This document shows positions 38,641-51,659 of a stretch of 64,000 nucleotides of DNA, in pieces; position 1 is the stretch's first letter; each line of letters begins with the position of its first letter. Origin of the DNA: Pyrocephalus nanus (taxonomy: Eukaryota; Chordata; Aves; Passeriformes; Tyrannidae). The stretch spans positions 60,593,938 to 60,657,937 of the forward strand of contig CM076259.1 in NCBI GenBank assembly GCA_038380795.1. The letters are read 5' to 3'. The notes under the pieces were generated by a model that saw nothing but the letters and a program-made list of their open reading frames with translations, did no database searches and had not been told where the DNA came from. A program made the translations under genes and the position numbers.

Positions 38641-38657
38641 GATGGGAAAGCTTTCAT
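38622..38657 (-). other. Overlapping upstream ORF in RUBCNL exon 2
   Basis: An ATG at 38657-38655 (A at -3) opens an 11-codon frame, [11 protein letters not shown], that ends with TAG at 38624-38622. It overlaps the main ATG in another frame, an arrangement that usually lowers translation of the main frame. Its role here is inferred only from position. Confidence 0.6.
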
Positions 38658-38887
38658 TTTTTGGTGCTGTTAAGTACCTGGAAGTAATAGAGAGATTGTT
38701 ACAGTCACCACCACGTTATCCGCGGTTCTCCATCTGTTTTGCAGACTTCACAGTTAATATTCTGAACTATTTTCCGCCCTGACTTGGCATGCTTATAAGC
38801 TCACCGAAAAGCAGAGCTCAGCAACAATGGAAATGTGCTAAAAAAGGCCTAACTTAGAGGTTTGGGAGTTTGTTGTTTTCTGGTTTG

Positions 38888-38912
38888 TTTTTTGTTTTTT
38901 TTTTTTTTTTTT
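38888..38912. repeat. Poly-T tract in RUBCNL intron 1
   Basis: A near-pure T tract preceded by T/G-rich sequence. On the gene's sense strand it is a poly-A run inside intron 1. Confidence 0.9.
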
Positions 38913-39257
38913 AAACAACACAACAGGAACGCCTACCACATACATAAGACGAAGGTTTTGATCTACAGTATCCCGCAGTTGGCTGCAAAAGGAAGAAGAG
39001 AAGGAGCCAGCTGAGCAGTAGCGAAGCCCCCGTGCTCCGGCTCCACAGCAGAGGCTGCTCCCCCCGCCACCGGTGCCGGGCAGGGCAAGGCACCGGCGAT
39101 GGAAACAACCCCGCGTTGTCCCGGGACAGACGGGAGGGCTCAGCCTGCCGGCACCGCTGTGGGCAGCGCTTCAGCTGGAGGGAGACACCGAAACGTCCCG
39201 CCGCCCCAACCAGACACACCGCGCTCCCCGCAAGGCACCGACTGCCCGCCCGCCCGT

Positions 39258-39317
39258 CCCCGGCTCCCCGTTGCCCGTCCCCGGCTCCCCGTTCCCCGTT
39301 CCCGGCTCCCCGTTCCC
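39258..39317. repeat. C/G-rich minisatellite of CCCCGTTCCCGGCT-type units
   Basis: Four to five imperfect units of CCCCGTT / CCCCGGCT in tandem. On the RUBCNL sense strand it is G-rich, with many GGGG and CGGGG runs, and it sits just inside intron 1 after the probable exon 1 donor. It could form G-quadruplexes in DNA or nascent RNA. Confidence 0.85.
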
Positions 39318-39319
39318 AC

Positions 39320-39470
39320 CTGCAGCCGCGGCGCCTGACTCCGTCCTGCCTTCCGAGGCACTGCGCGGATGCAGCCAATGCCACCAGCACCCACTGCCCG
39401 CTCGCCGTCCCTCCCACCCTCGGCCCGCCTACCCTCTCTCCGACTGCCCTCCCTCCCGAGGCGGAGCCCA
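39320..39470 (-). other. RUBCNL: Probable RUBCNL exon 1 (5' UTR)
   Basis: The CpG island ends on its gene-proximal side in CTGCAG|GTGGGA on the minus strand, a good donor at 39319. Splicing it to the 38677 acceptor yields an exon 1 without any in-frame ATG. The 5' edge is a guess. No protein is encoded. Confidence 0.5.
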
Positions 39471-39540
39471 AACCAAACACATCCGAACAAATATAAACAA
39501 TGAAAACTGTTTCCGAAGGGCAGCTCGGAGCTCTGCTCTT

Positions 39541-39890
39541 TTCTGGTTTAGAAGAAAGGAGGCTGAAGGGTGATCTCGTTGATCTCTGCAACTTCCCGAG
39601 GAGGGGAAGTGAAGAGGGAGGGAGCGTAACTCTTCTTGGTACCCAGCGACAGGATGCGTGGGAATGGTTCAAAGCTGTTCCTGAAGTTTACAGTGGAAAG
39701 CATTTTTTTTTTTTTTTTCCCGAGCGGGCTTCCTAGAGAGATGGTCGATGCCCTAAGGCTGTCCATGTTTAAGAAGCATTTGGACAATACCTTTATCGAC
39801 GTGCTTTAATTTGGCCAGCCCTCAATTAGACAGTTGGACTAGAGGATCGTCATAGGTCCTTTCCAAATGGAATGTCTATTCAATTATATT
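39541..39890 (+). mobile_element. CR1 LINE 3' fragment beside the RUBCNL promoter
   Basis: Plus-orientation CR1 sequence: 'aggaggctgaagggtgatct', 'gaggaggggaagtgaagagg', 'cgtgggaatggttcaaagct', 'cttcctagagagatggtcga', then 'ttggactagaggatcgtcat' and a degenerate ATTCT tail. An inserted T-run at about 39703-39718 interrupts it. It starts about 60 bp from the CpG island edge. Confidence 0.88.
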
Positions 39891-40494
39891 CTAAACCAAA
39901 ACAAACCTAAGATAAGTCAATTGAGAGTCAATGGAGGGTGTTTTCTCAGTCGGTGGGACCTGCTGAGGCCTGTGGGCAACACGTACAGACATACCTCAAG
40001 AATCAGCTTTATCTGATGATTTGCAATCAGCTGTTATATTAGAAATTACAGGTTTATTCTCACTGAGGTTTTGGAAAGGAATTGAGCCATCTGGTCCATG
40101 AGTCAGCTGCCCTAGCAGGCTCAAAACTAGCAGACTGTAGTTCCTAGTAGCCAGTTTGAACTAAAAATAAAGTGAAGGAATGCTAAGCTGTATTTGTGGA
40201 GCCAAAAAATTGCTGATTGTCCATAACATGCAAAAAATATGTGCAGGAACTTAGGAAATTACAAACCATGAGGAAGTAGAGAGGAGGTAGAGTCCAGATG
40301 GTACCATGCCGAAATAAGTTGAAGCAGTAAATAGAATGCAAAACTGCTGCAGCTGTAAGTGGGACTTTCAGATGCTCTGAAGTAATTGCCTCCCTTTTTA
40401 AGCACAGATGATGACTTGGCCAGTAAATAGGTTAATGGATTTGGGCTGTGGAAACTTAAAAGTAGCTGCTGGCCAAGATGCACAGTTGTTGTCT

Positions 40495-40617
40495 GAACTT
40501 AGTCTGGATGGGGCTCTTAGCAACCTGATCTAGTTGAAGATGTCCCTCATTGCAAGGGAGCTGGAGTAGATGACCTTTAAAGGTGCCTTCTAACACTAAC
40601 TGTTCTATGATTCTGTG
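40495..40617 (+). mobile_element. CR1 LINE 3'-end fragment
   Basis: A short CR1 tail: 'tctggatggggctcttagca', 'ggagctggagtagatgacct' and the end 'tctatgattctgtg'. It is a different CR1 subtype from the fragment at 39541 and lies in intergenic DNA. Confidence 0.85.
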
Positions 40618-43600
40618 TTACCCTATGGTGTGTGTTTCAAATTCCCAGCTACAAAATGGTAATTTCAAGTGGTTATTTTTAAAAATAAATCCTGCTTTTG
40701 AGACACATTCATATGGGAAAGAGCAGGTAGTAAGATGGAAGAGGTTATACATTTATTTGTAGTTAGCAAAAAAATGCAGCCTGGCAAAAAAATGTGCTAG
40801 GGAATTTGTGCCTTATTCCCATAAAATTTCCAAAATCTTTACAGAAAAGAATATATCTCAAAGCAACACAACAATAAAAAAAAAAAAAGTGTAGTAGCAT
40901 TTTCACATCCATTTAGTGCCTTTTTTTCTCTCTCTGAGGCATTCTTTACATATATATACTTATATATATTTTTATATATTTATTTATATATTTTTATATT
41001 TATATATATACATATATTTATTTATTTATTTATTTATTTATATATGTATGCATTGCCTGGAATTCTTGTATTATGTCAGGCCCCTTGCTTGGGATTGATT
41101 TAAAGCCTCTCTGTTTTTTGCAGATGTTACCAACAGAAAATTGGACAGATACAGAATCACAAGGAAAATGAGGAAGGAAATGTCAGACTGTTTTTAAAGT
41201 TGTATATGTGGAAACTCAACAGAGCCAGGGTGCACCGAACTGGTATCTTGCCCTGATATCAGAATCACCCACACTGGCTTAGGAAGAGGTAAACCCAGGC
41301 TAGTATATATACTTTTTTTTTTTTTTTTTTAAGGCCAATGTTGCAGAATAACCAAACTCTACCTTTTGAAAAGAATCAGTATTCTTAATTCTCCCGAAAA
41401 GAGTTACCAGTTAAGCATGTAAACAATATGCTAAAAGAAGGAAGTATACAAATAATTGCATGTAAAACTAAAATAATTACAAGAATAGGAGAACTATCCT
41501 GAGCCAAGCATACATCCAGGAAATTTGTGGTCAGCTGAGTCTTTCAAGAATTATAGACATGCTGAATTACAGGCATCTACTCAAAATACAAAACATGTCT
41601 GAGGGTGCTGGTGCCCTGGCAGAGGATGACAGCTTGACATAGTGTTCTCAGCTTTCTACCCCACTGGGTGGCTGGCCACGCTGCTCCTGAGTGAGGTACC
41701 ATAGTCTCGGTGTGCTGGTAGACCTTATGGTGCTGTGGCACAATTCCATCAGAGCAATGCATATCCTGTTTGGGTTTGGTTTTTTTCCTGGTAGATATTT
41801 AATTACACATAGGTAGTAAATTCTAATACAGCCAAAGACCATACTTTCTGTGGCAACAGCATTTAATTCTAGTAATTTTTCTTAAATGTTTATGAGTTGG
41901 TACTTCCACCCAAGCTGGAAGGACAAGGAGACTGTAGGCACTTTAGTCATTCCTGTTCAGGAACTCTGACTCTGCTTTACTGGTCCTATGCAACTGCCAT
42001 AATTAAGATATACTCATATTTTAGATGAGATTAGGCCTTTCTGAAAGACCCTGTAATGAGTGAAATGATTGTCAGTAGAAGACAGAATTAAGTACCCTTC
42101 CATTCATCCTTTTAACCATTGGAGATCATGGAGCAAAGAACAGAGGGGAGCTGGTCTCGGGAGGAGTAGAACTGGACTCAGAAGGTCAAAGAAAGAAAAA
42201 AGGAAAGACCTTGCAGTTTTCCATTAAAATTAGTCTGTAAAGGCTTTCCAGTATTGTCCATTTCAAGGCATATGGGAAAACTTGGTATCTTGGGAAAAGG
42301 CTAATCCTTACAGCTATGAGCTGAACATCAGAAATAGTTGAAAAAACATCACTTTGGGATGTTTTTAATAGTAAACTGTACCAGTACAACTGTTGAGGCA
42401 AGGATTATACACTGTATTTAAAGTCAGTAAAACACCATATGTACATCCATATTTAACTAACTTCTGTTTTTAATCTATCCCATAGCTCAGGATGCAACTA
42501 TTCTTCATGAGTACTACTTAAAAAAACCCTCAGAAATATAAAAATATGATTTGCATAGTAATTTCTGAAGTGAAGCAGGGTGTGGGGAAGAGTGGATCCC
42601 ACAAGAGGTTAAAGACACAGGAAATGGAGATATTTAAGAGCTAACTGTGGTAAATGTACGAGGTAGAGTCAAACTCACACAATGCTTACCATGGTAGTGG
42701 AGTTTCTTGGCATTAATGTGTGACAGAGAGAGAACAGATGCTGTTAAGGTAAATCAAATTTCTCCATATCCCATCTGGGTAGATACATCAGATATTTTCT
42801 AGGATAGCAAAACTGGCTTAAGTAGTTCTTGTCCTTCCTGCCAGATATCTTGTCTCATTGCTATGTGCTCCCACATCTGCTCTGCAGTTTATTGCTCCTT
42901 CAGTTGCCAGTGTCACTCTAATTTAGACTATATATTAAAAGGAAAAAAGAAGATCTATTATATGGTATTATTAAATTTAATTATTTGGCAATCCAGTGTA
43001 CAGTACAGCTCCATAGGACGGATACCAATGAGAAAGTGTGTGTGTATAATGAGAATAAAAAGTAGATGAGGGCAAAATATGGGTCTGGTTGCCTGTTAAA
43101 CCAGTTTTGTCATAAAACAAAATGGATCAAGGAGCCACAGTTGTATTACTAGACTAGTCACATGTAGAGAGATTGGTTTTCCCTTTTCATTTCGCCCATC
43201 ACAGAGGCCAAATGGCTTATTATGCAGAACGGATTTGTTTTTCTGACAAAACTTCTGTAGCAAATCATTTCACCTGCATTAAATAATGCATCAAAGCATC
43301 CAAAATAAAAATGCTGAGAACTGTAGTTGCAAAGAGGGAAAGTAAAAGATCAAGCATGATTAGTAACTGCAAGTCATTAAAATAGGCAGTGCCTGATAGA
43401 CACAGCTTCTTTTCCTCCAATCTTTGCTGTGAGAACTATGTGAATGGAATGAAAATGTGAAGTTGATGCATCAAATTTACATTAGGTCTCTCTGTCATTT
43501 AAACAGAACAAAAGGGTGGGCATGGCTCTTTTTGATTCAAATGCATAGTACTCAACAGGTAAGTGATAAACATTTTATTCACAGAACCACAAGTTTAACT

Positions 43601-46600
43601 TCTGTGTAACCACTGCATTGGAGAGCTGCACATTGAGGAAGTGATGCTTTATCTGTTTTGGTGAGAAGCAGTTGCCAGACAAAGTCCTGGAAGAATTGAG
43701 TATTTTCCCAGGATGTCTTACCCTGAGAAATGTTAGAGCTGCTGCTGAGAAAGGTCCATTTGTCAGAGACAGACCCTCAGAAGATTTCATATTGTAATGC
43801 TGAAGAGCATTTTGTAGTGTCCTCTTATGCCATTTCCTTAGCTTGCAGGACTGCTGCTTAAAAGATGAATTTCTAAGGTAAGTCCTATTGACGTCTGCTG
43901 TTGTGAAAATGAAATAAAATGTATGAAAGTATAATGGAAAAAAGAATTCCTGCTGAGTGATTGAGCAGCAGAAGCAAGACAGTGACATCACATTACAAAA
44001 TATTTTCAGTTGCTTCAAGATACTTGCTCTTGCCTCTGTCATCAAACTTTTAGGTCATTATCTACATGGAAAAGTACACAAAATGTGTACCAGTTCAACA
44101 GAAAAGGTCCTTTTCCCCCCAAGCATTTTGAGTTCACAGAATGTGAAAAAGTGCTTACAGATGGTACATTTCATCACTGTTAACAGTGTTGATGGAAATG
44201 CAGATGTTTGTAGTTCAGAATCTTTGAAACAGATGACTAGTTATTCGCTTACTTCTGCCTTTCCGTTTTTAATCAGGAGTTCTGCTATTTAGACATCCCC
44301 TGTCCTTTCGTATGTAACATGAACCAAGCTGGGCCAAGGTTATTTTATTCACTTCTGCTTTTCAGTATTGGCAACACTAAACTGATTTAACTAAACAAAT
44401 CTTGCAAAAGCAGCTCAACTTTCTCTCTAGCACAGTCATTCATTTGTTAATTACATTGATTTACGAACTGGTGTAGTGTTTGTATTGCAGGCAGAGATAG
44501 AAGTCTCATTTTTGGAACAGCGTTCACACTCACAGAGTTGCCTGGAAATCATGATGAGTGTATGGAGGCACAGCTGTCCACCCAGGCAAACATAGTGGGA
44601 GCAATCCAGTTGAAGGCTCCTTCATGGAGAAGTTTTTCTTGCTGTGATAGAGTCTTATTTACATAATGAACATTTTCTGCTCACACACTGTTCTGGTGAC
44701 AGAATATAGAAATGTCATGATGCCCTTTCAGAGTGGGAAACTTTTGAACTGTCAAGCACTTAAGAGAGAGGCAATGCCTACAGTGGGAGGTTATATTTTT
44801 TTATTAGACCAGATGATGCAGTGGTGAAGAACAGGCTGGCTTTCATGAACACAAGAAGCCCTTCATCATACTGAGGGTGGGGCCCAGTTCATGCAGCCTG
44901 AATACCATCCAAGGCCATGATTCCACATGATGAAAGACTGGGTCCCAGAGCATAAGCTACAGGATCAAAACCACAGCAGTTACTTGGCACAAAGTGGTGC
45001 AAACTCATAATGCCAGCTGAAGTGTAATGCATATTTTGCAGAGATAATTTTGTCCAGGCATATTTTATGGTGGATCAGGTATCATCTGCTGGACCCCAAG
45101 GACTACAACGCTGGTGTAAACACCATCTCCTATGCTTTAACATGACAGAAGTGGTATTATGTGCTGGCACCTCATATGGATTAAATTTGTACTTTTAGAT
45201 GATGCTGTAGCACAGATCTGGTATCAATGAGTGAAACAGTCTAAACCAAATCTGCTTCTTTTAAATTACCTACTATTTATGAAAAGTTTTCCACTGTAAA
45301 CATAGATGAAATATGCACACTCTCCCACTGAAATCCTGTGATACTTCCTGGTGGAGTGCTGATTTTATTCATTAGGAAAATGCTGAAACTTTGTAGCTCT
45401 ATTCTGACCATCACAAAATTTAGTAATGATGGAGAAAATTAGTATTTGGTGTGACACAAAAGAAATACATTTAGTGAAGTTCACATCTGATACTGATACC
45501 TTGCTACATGGAGAAATTCATCAGAACATCCAAACAGGCCTAACTGTTTTTGCAAGTATGGAGGAGTGGTGTGCAGTAGAAAAGTATTGTTATGGAGTTA
45601 AATTCCTCCTATATACACACTTTTATATCATCTAGGGTAGTAGATATGTGTTTGTCTGCCTTAAATGACAATTAAATGCTGCTGGTGGAAAAGGAAAAAA
45701 AAAATCCAGAATTATCAGTGAATTTGGAATTCCAAAAGGGTTGTCTGAGAGAGAGAGGAACTGTATGAATATACTTGCATTAAATTTTTTGAGCCTTACC
45801 TCCACTACGGTTTGTATTTTTGCCAGTGGGAGAAGGATACAATTTGCTAATTCCCATCACAGGGTGAAACTGCTCCACCCATGTGGTTTTAATAACAGGG
45901 ATTCATTAATAATTGGTCACTGGTTTATTAATGTCACATAATCACAAATGGAATCAGTACCAGCATTACAACAGATAAGCCAGAATAATAACAAACACCT
46001 ACAAATGCCTGAGCAACCTTCTAAGAGTAAACCCCGAAATTTCAACCCCCTGCCAGATGCACAAAGCTACAGGCACTCATAACTCACATGTCGCATGCCA
46101 ATGGGGTGATGCGTTGTCAGGCCAGGTTTCTCTTCCCTCATCATGAAGCTGAATGCTTGTTTACATTTCTTTAGAAGCTGACTCCCTTTTTTTTTTTTTT
46201 TTTCAGAAGTCTCTTGGTAATTTCCTGGTTACTATTTAATCCAGCTGATGGCCATCTCTTAAGCAAACTTCATTGCTGTTATTTTCCTCTTTTGCATGAC
46301 CCACTCTGGGGCAAATGTCGTTGCAGGTGTTTTTGGGGAGCCTGTTCACTCACACTTTTCCCACTTGCATCCTGTCATATCAGCAACAGTTGCCCATCCC
46401 ATGGCACTGAGATGGGGACCGTGCACATTGACCGCATCTCCCAGATGGGGTGACACAGGTTTCACCCAGCACCTCCATCCCCCACTTCTGAGCCACTCGG
46501 CTTCAGCCAGGATGGCATTCGTGTACATTTAAGATGCAATTCAGTTCCTCCTAAGATGAAACAGCCAGAAGAGATCAGAAACCTGCACTGTAGCCATCTA

Positions 46601-49290
46601 AATAAGGGTCCCAGCTCCAACCTTTAAAGAATGTGCACTTTGTTTAAAACATTTTACTAATCATGAAGCTAGAAATGAGGCTGGCCTTGCTTGTCCTGCA
46701 CAGTTGAAGCTTACTGCAAGACACATGTGAGATACAAAGTATATCATTAGAACTTCCCTTACTGAAATCTCTTATATGGTGACATAATTTCACTGAGTTT
46801 AGTTGCAGGTCTGATTTCCTACAACTTTTCTTTGTGTGGCCCAAGGACTTCCATAACAGCTACGTAAGGGATTTGGGGTTTGGCCTTAAAGTGTCCTGCA
46901 CATGGTTGAGTCAGTGCCAAGAGTTTGTAAGCCAATGCTAGTTTGCATGCTCCCTTCCTTTCCCTGCAACACATGCAGCATCAGAGCCTAGTTTCACACC
47001 TAGTGGTAGCACTGCTTAAGCTGTTTTACCAGCTTGGTTCATACCCCTCTGTTCATGACTTCTTGTTCCCATTGCCTCCCCAAACCACCCTTGCAGCAGC
47101 TTGCACAGCTAGGTTGTGAACCAAGTGGTAGAACGGGGACAGCTTGGGACGATTCAGAAAAAAATAGGTTGTTTTCCAGCCAGATCCGTTTACCATGCAG
47201 CTGCACACACACACCTGATTTGGCACAGTAAAGGGATAACACAGGCGTGAGAATTTGCAAGGGGAATGGGAGCTCCATGAGGCATTTTTGCCATTCAAAA
47301 CAATGTCTGTATAACCATGTCTTCCGAGGACAAGAATTAATTTAAATGAAAAAGAAGATCTTTCTAGAGACATATTTTAGGTGCTGCATATCTGTTATTG
47401 AAGCTCCAGCCTTCAGGATGAACTGCACAATATTTTTCAACTCCCCAACATTTGGAAAGGACACTGGAGAGATCTGGCCTTGCACATTTCTTCAGCTTCT
47501 TAGTCCTGCTGCTCTCAGGAGGAGCTGAGATTTTGCAGTACTTCACAGATGTGACTGTCTTCTCAGGGCTCAGATACTAAAGTAAATCTGGAGAGTGCAC
47601 TGCCATCAGCAGTGCATACTGCAGTAGCATACTGCAAACTTGGTTCATGTGCTCTGGAAAAAAAGGATGTAATGGTATATCCCAAACAGCTTTTGCAGCA
47701 GCCACACTTGTGCTACGAAATGTGGTGCCTGAGCCTTTATTGTGTAACTGCTTCTTCCAAGACATAGTTTATAACCGTTGCCTCAGTATTTATTCTTGTT
47801 TAACCCTATTAATAAAATATTTAGCAGCAGGAGCCTTCTGCTTTCATTCCCTAAATATGTATATCATCCACGCTGAAATATCTATACCATTTTGTTGCTA
47901 ATTTGAGCAGATCAGAGGGATTTTCCATATGTATTATTTTCTTTCAAGAGCATCGTCTGTTGAAGCAAAAACGTTTCCATGAAACCATGGAATTTTTGCT
48001 AACAGATTAGTTGCTTTATGTTAAAGGAAAAAGAATGATAAGGAATGTCAAAGTTTTAATTTAATAGTATTGAGAGATCATATTAGATACTACTGTACAT
48101 AGCACTACATCACATTATGTTATTTTTCTTTTACTGCATAAATGAGAATGTCAGCTGTTTCTAATACCATTGCATGACGCGACATTACTTTTCCAAGATA
48201 TTAAAACCAGCTGGTTTTCAGGTCAGGTTTGTAGCTGAGAAATTTTGCTGAACTGTTACTGAAAAAAATTTCCTACTGTGTGTGCAGCTTATACCAGTTA
48301 AATGAAATCCAAGCACACAGAACCTATTTCAGACCCTACAAATTACAGAACTGTTTCACTACTGATCTGGAACAAACTCAGCTTAAGAATTTAAGGTTTC
48401 AGACTAGCCCACCCTAGTGTGTATTTTCACTCGGTGTGTTAAATGGTGTGAGTTTTCTTTACTTATCATTGCTTTATCTCCTACCATTCTCCCTGGCTGC
48501 TTACAGGTACCTTTCTGGGCAGCTTGTCAAAACCACCAGGAGAAACCTGTCTTAGCAGGACTTCACCTGGCAAAATCCTTTAGACCAGATAAAATCTAAA
48601 GTGCCTGTAAGATGTAGGACAACCAGTTATGAGAAAGGCAGTTTCTTTCACAACACAGAAAAGAGAATCTATGTGTCTACTTAGTTCTTTGTGAATTAGA
48701 CACCAATTTGTGAATCCAAAGTGGGCGGTGGGTGGCAAAAGCTGGAAGAATAAAATACTGGGTGTGCCCAGGTTGCCAGATGAGTTTGTGTTTGAAGCTG
48801 TTTTCAAGCACAGACTTGTCATTGAGCTTTATTGCGTGCACAAAAGCACAGAGTTTATCCTGGCTCTGTAGTATGCTGGAAACGGAATTTAAGTAGATCC
48901 AAACTCTCATTAATAATATCTATGCAAATGGCCAAAAGCCAAACCAAATCAGCTTTCCATTTCACAGCACTTCCAACAAAACAGCAGTCAGACTTGCGAT
49001 GAATTTCATCTTGCGTGGGCTGGGGAACATGTGCAAATGAAAATGGGTAAGAAACAGCTGATACTTATTTAAAATATGTGTCTTGCAGCCTAGTTGTCTT
49101 CTTAGTTACACTAGCTTCACGCATGTATGGGTTCACTGAGAAAGGCAGACTTGCAGGCGTTGCAGTACTACAAAGCAGCACCACTATACAGGGAAAAAAC
49201 TTTTGTGAAGGAGGGCTCCAGGTTGTGTTATTTTCAGAACATTTAACATGTAGAGTATGTGAATTATGTTGGAGCTTTGGCTACTGGTAG
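40618..49290. other. Gene-free AT-rich stretch
   Basis: No recognised exon on either strand. It contains the A/T microsatellite at 40943-41045, T-runs near 41312 and 46189, and a 156-codon minus-strand open frame at 43575-44045 that is discussed as a doubtful exon. Otherwise I see nothing. Confidence 0.55.
40943..41045. repeat. AT-rich (TATATTTAT)n / (TTTA)n microsatellite
   Basis: About 100 bp of TATATA and TTTAT units that finish in a run of TTTA repeats. There is no coding content. Confidence 0.93.
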
Positions 49291-49295
49291 CATTT

Positions 49296-50047
49296 CAGAG
49301 TATCACAGAATGACAACATGGTCAAGGTCAGAAGTGACCTTTAAAGGTCATCTAGTCCAACTCCCTTGTCATGGACAGGGACATTTTTCAACAGATCAGG
49401 TTGCTCAGAGCCCCATCCAACCTAGCCTTGAACACAGGGATGGGGCAACTTATGCCAGTGCCTCACCATTCTCACATTAAAGAATTTCATCCTAATATCT
49501 AATCTAAACCTGTCCTCTTTCTGTTTAAAGCCATTCCTCCTTGTCCTGTCTCTGCATCCCACTGGTAAAAAGTCCCTCTCCAGCTCTCTCGCAGCCCCCT
49601 TTAGGTAGTGGAAGGCTGCTATAAGGTTTCCTCAGAGCTTTCTCTACTCCAGGCTGAACAACCTCAATTCTCTCAGCCATTCCTCATGGGAGAGGCGGTC
49701 CTGCTCTCTGACCTTTTTTGTGTCCCTCCTCTGGATGCGCTCAAACAGGTCCATGTCTTTCCTATGCTGAGGACCTCAGAGGTGGATGCAGTACTCCAGG
49801 TGGGGTCTCACGAGAGCAGAGCAGAAGGGCAGAATCTCCTCCTCCTTCAACCTGCTGGCCACACTCCTTTTGATACAGCCCAGTATACAGTTGCCTTTCT
49901 GGGCTGTGGATGCACATTGCCAAGTTATGTCCAATTTTTCATCCACTAGCTGCTCCAAGTCCTTTTCTACTAGGCTGCTCTCAATCCATCCCCATCCATC
50001 CTCCACTTTGTGTTGGTACTAGGGATTGCCCCAGCTGAGATGCAGGA
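49296..50047 (-). mobile_element. CR1 LINE fragment (~0.75 kb)
   Basis: A reverse-complement CR1. It has the 3' end at 49296 ('agtatcacagaatgacaaca'), then 'tttaaaggtcatctagtcca', 'atcaggttgctcagagcccc', 'aatctaaacctgtcctcttt', 'gaggtggatgcagtactcca' and 'gggattgccccagctgagat'. It is 5'-truncated and broken by frameshifts. Confidence 0.93.
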
Positions 50048-51627
50048 CCGCGTGAGTTTAGTAAGGGACCACTTCTTGCCCCAGCCTTAGTCTTCCATCT
50101 AGTTTAATGAAGTTTTCACATAATTCTTGAAAATCATTTCATAATGAAGGTAAATTACTGTACTAGATAATGGGAGCTATTTACTGGGAGGGGGCAGGGT
50201 GGGGAGAGGACAGGGCACCACCTCACTATGCAGGGTATGATAATATTTGAAACTTAACAATGTATGATAATAATAAAAAATAACTGTTACCAGCTATCAA
50301 GAAACTCAAAATTTGGAAGAGGCAAGGTTGAAGGGAGGGGCAAGTTTCCTGGACCTTTAGGAGGACTGGCATTATCTGAATGAAAAGAGGCAACCTTTTT
50401 TAATTTGCAGTCTGTTGTCACTTCTTAAAAATATACTGCCACACGACTTACTGAATACATTACCCACAAGTGGTTTTGTGTCAATACTGAAACCTTTGAA
50501 CAGATTCACAGTTAACTGACACCTAAGTAGGACTATTTGAAAAAGTCATCTTTTCTTTGGCTGCCCATCTGAACAGTTTAAAATCCAAGAGCAACAGTTG
50601 TATTCTTTTTGTCAAAATCATAAATGTTCAATTTTACTCAACCTTCTTTTTTCCTTCTGGGATTTTGAGTAAATGCTACCTTTCAGTTCCAGAGAAGCAA
50701 AGAGCTAGGCTCTCTGAAAGAGGGTAAGACTGAGAAGGCTGCAGGGTTTGGTAGGTGCAGTTCCTTCCTTCTTGTGAGCAGTCTCGCACACTGTGCTTAG
50801 TGTCTTCAGCATTAGGATCTGGGTTGCTCCGACCTGCACGTGCTCAGCCTCTTTCTGGATAAAGATGTAATTTGAAACAAGAATACATTGAAAACCTCAA
50901 ACCCCAACAAGCTGAGTGTGTAGCTTTGCTGTCTGAGCATTCACACAAGGGAGGGGATATTGGGAGGCAGCCTTAGCATTGAACCATACATAGCATAAAG
51001 TGCTTTTGTCTAGAAATCCTGTGTTAGCAATGTGTTGGCCTCTGCTGTATAAAGAGAAGAGACAACAGACGTGCTCAATTACCTGAGGGGTTATTAATCT
51101 GACAATGAAGGATCCAATATTCAGCGATGAATTTGGTGAAATCCAGTGGTAGAACCTGTTTGGGTATATCCTGCTACTATGTCTTCTTTATAAAGCTTAC
51201 CTGTTAGGGCAGATGCCTCTCCTCACTACAGCTTTCCTTCTCCATCTTGTTCCAGTTTTGGTTTGGTTTGTTTTCCTGTGATTATGTCTGCAATGCTTTT
51301 GAACTGTTCTGATGTGCAGACATCCTAGACTATTTTCAAAGGAGTAAATTTCTATGGTGGATGGAAGTCTGATGTCCATACCCCTGCTTTTCTTGGTTAC
51401 CTTTCAAGCTTAAAAATATTTTACAGACTCCTCAAAGAAATTTAGTGACCTACATTGAAAGCAGAGATGTTAATATTCATAAATGAGACTAAAGACTTAG
51501 CTGTAAAGAGAGGAGTTACCCAGTTTTGTTATGACCATTGAAGTCCTTGAAGCTGGATGAAGTCCTGGCAGATGAGTACTAGTGAATTTTCAGTATGGAG
51601 GCGTTATTTAAGATGGAAAACACAGAT

Positions 51628-51631
<4 letters not shown>

Positions 51632-51658
<27 letters not shown>

Positions 51659-51659
51659 T
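51632..51659. repeat. Poly-T, 28 bases
   Basis: An uninterrupted T homopolymer. It is possibly the tail of an old minus-strand retroposed sequence, but nothing recognisable flanks it. Confidence 0.97.

Larger units (their letters stand above)
39000..39480 (-). promoter_or_regulatory. RUBCNL: CpG island, probable RUBCNL promoter
   Basis: A sharp rise in G+C and CpG compared with the AT-rich surroundings, lying exactly upstream of the RUBCNL start exon. It contains GC-box-like 'gggcgg' type runs, CCCGCC blocks and a CCAAT element ('gccaatgcc' at about 39374). The transcription start is probably between 39400 and 39480. A TTTATA-like sequence (minus strand, about 39491-39498) lies at its outer edge. 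The island is a promoter by position and composition, with no transcript evidence. Confidence 0.75.

Noticed and set aside
38911..39672. A 253-codon minus-strand open frame across the CpG island, starting MNHSHASCRW
   Set aside because: Its ATG lies in the CR1 fragment outside the promoter. The long frame reflects GC-rich sequence with few stops. Only its open status helps show that RUBCNL exon 1 has no in-frame ATG.
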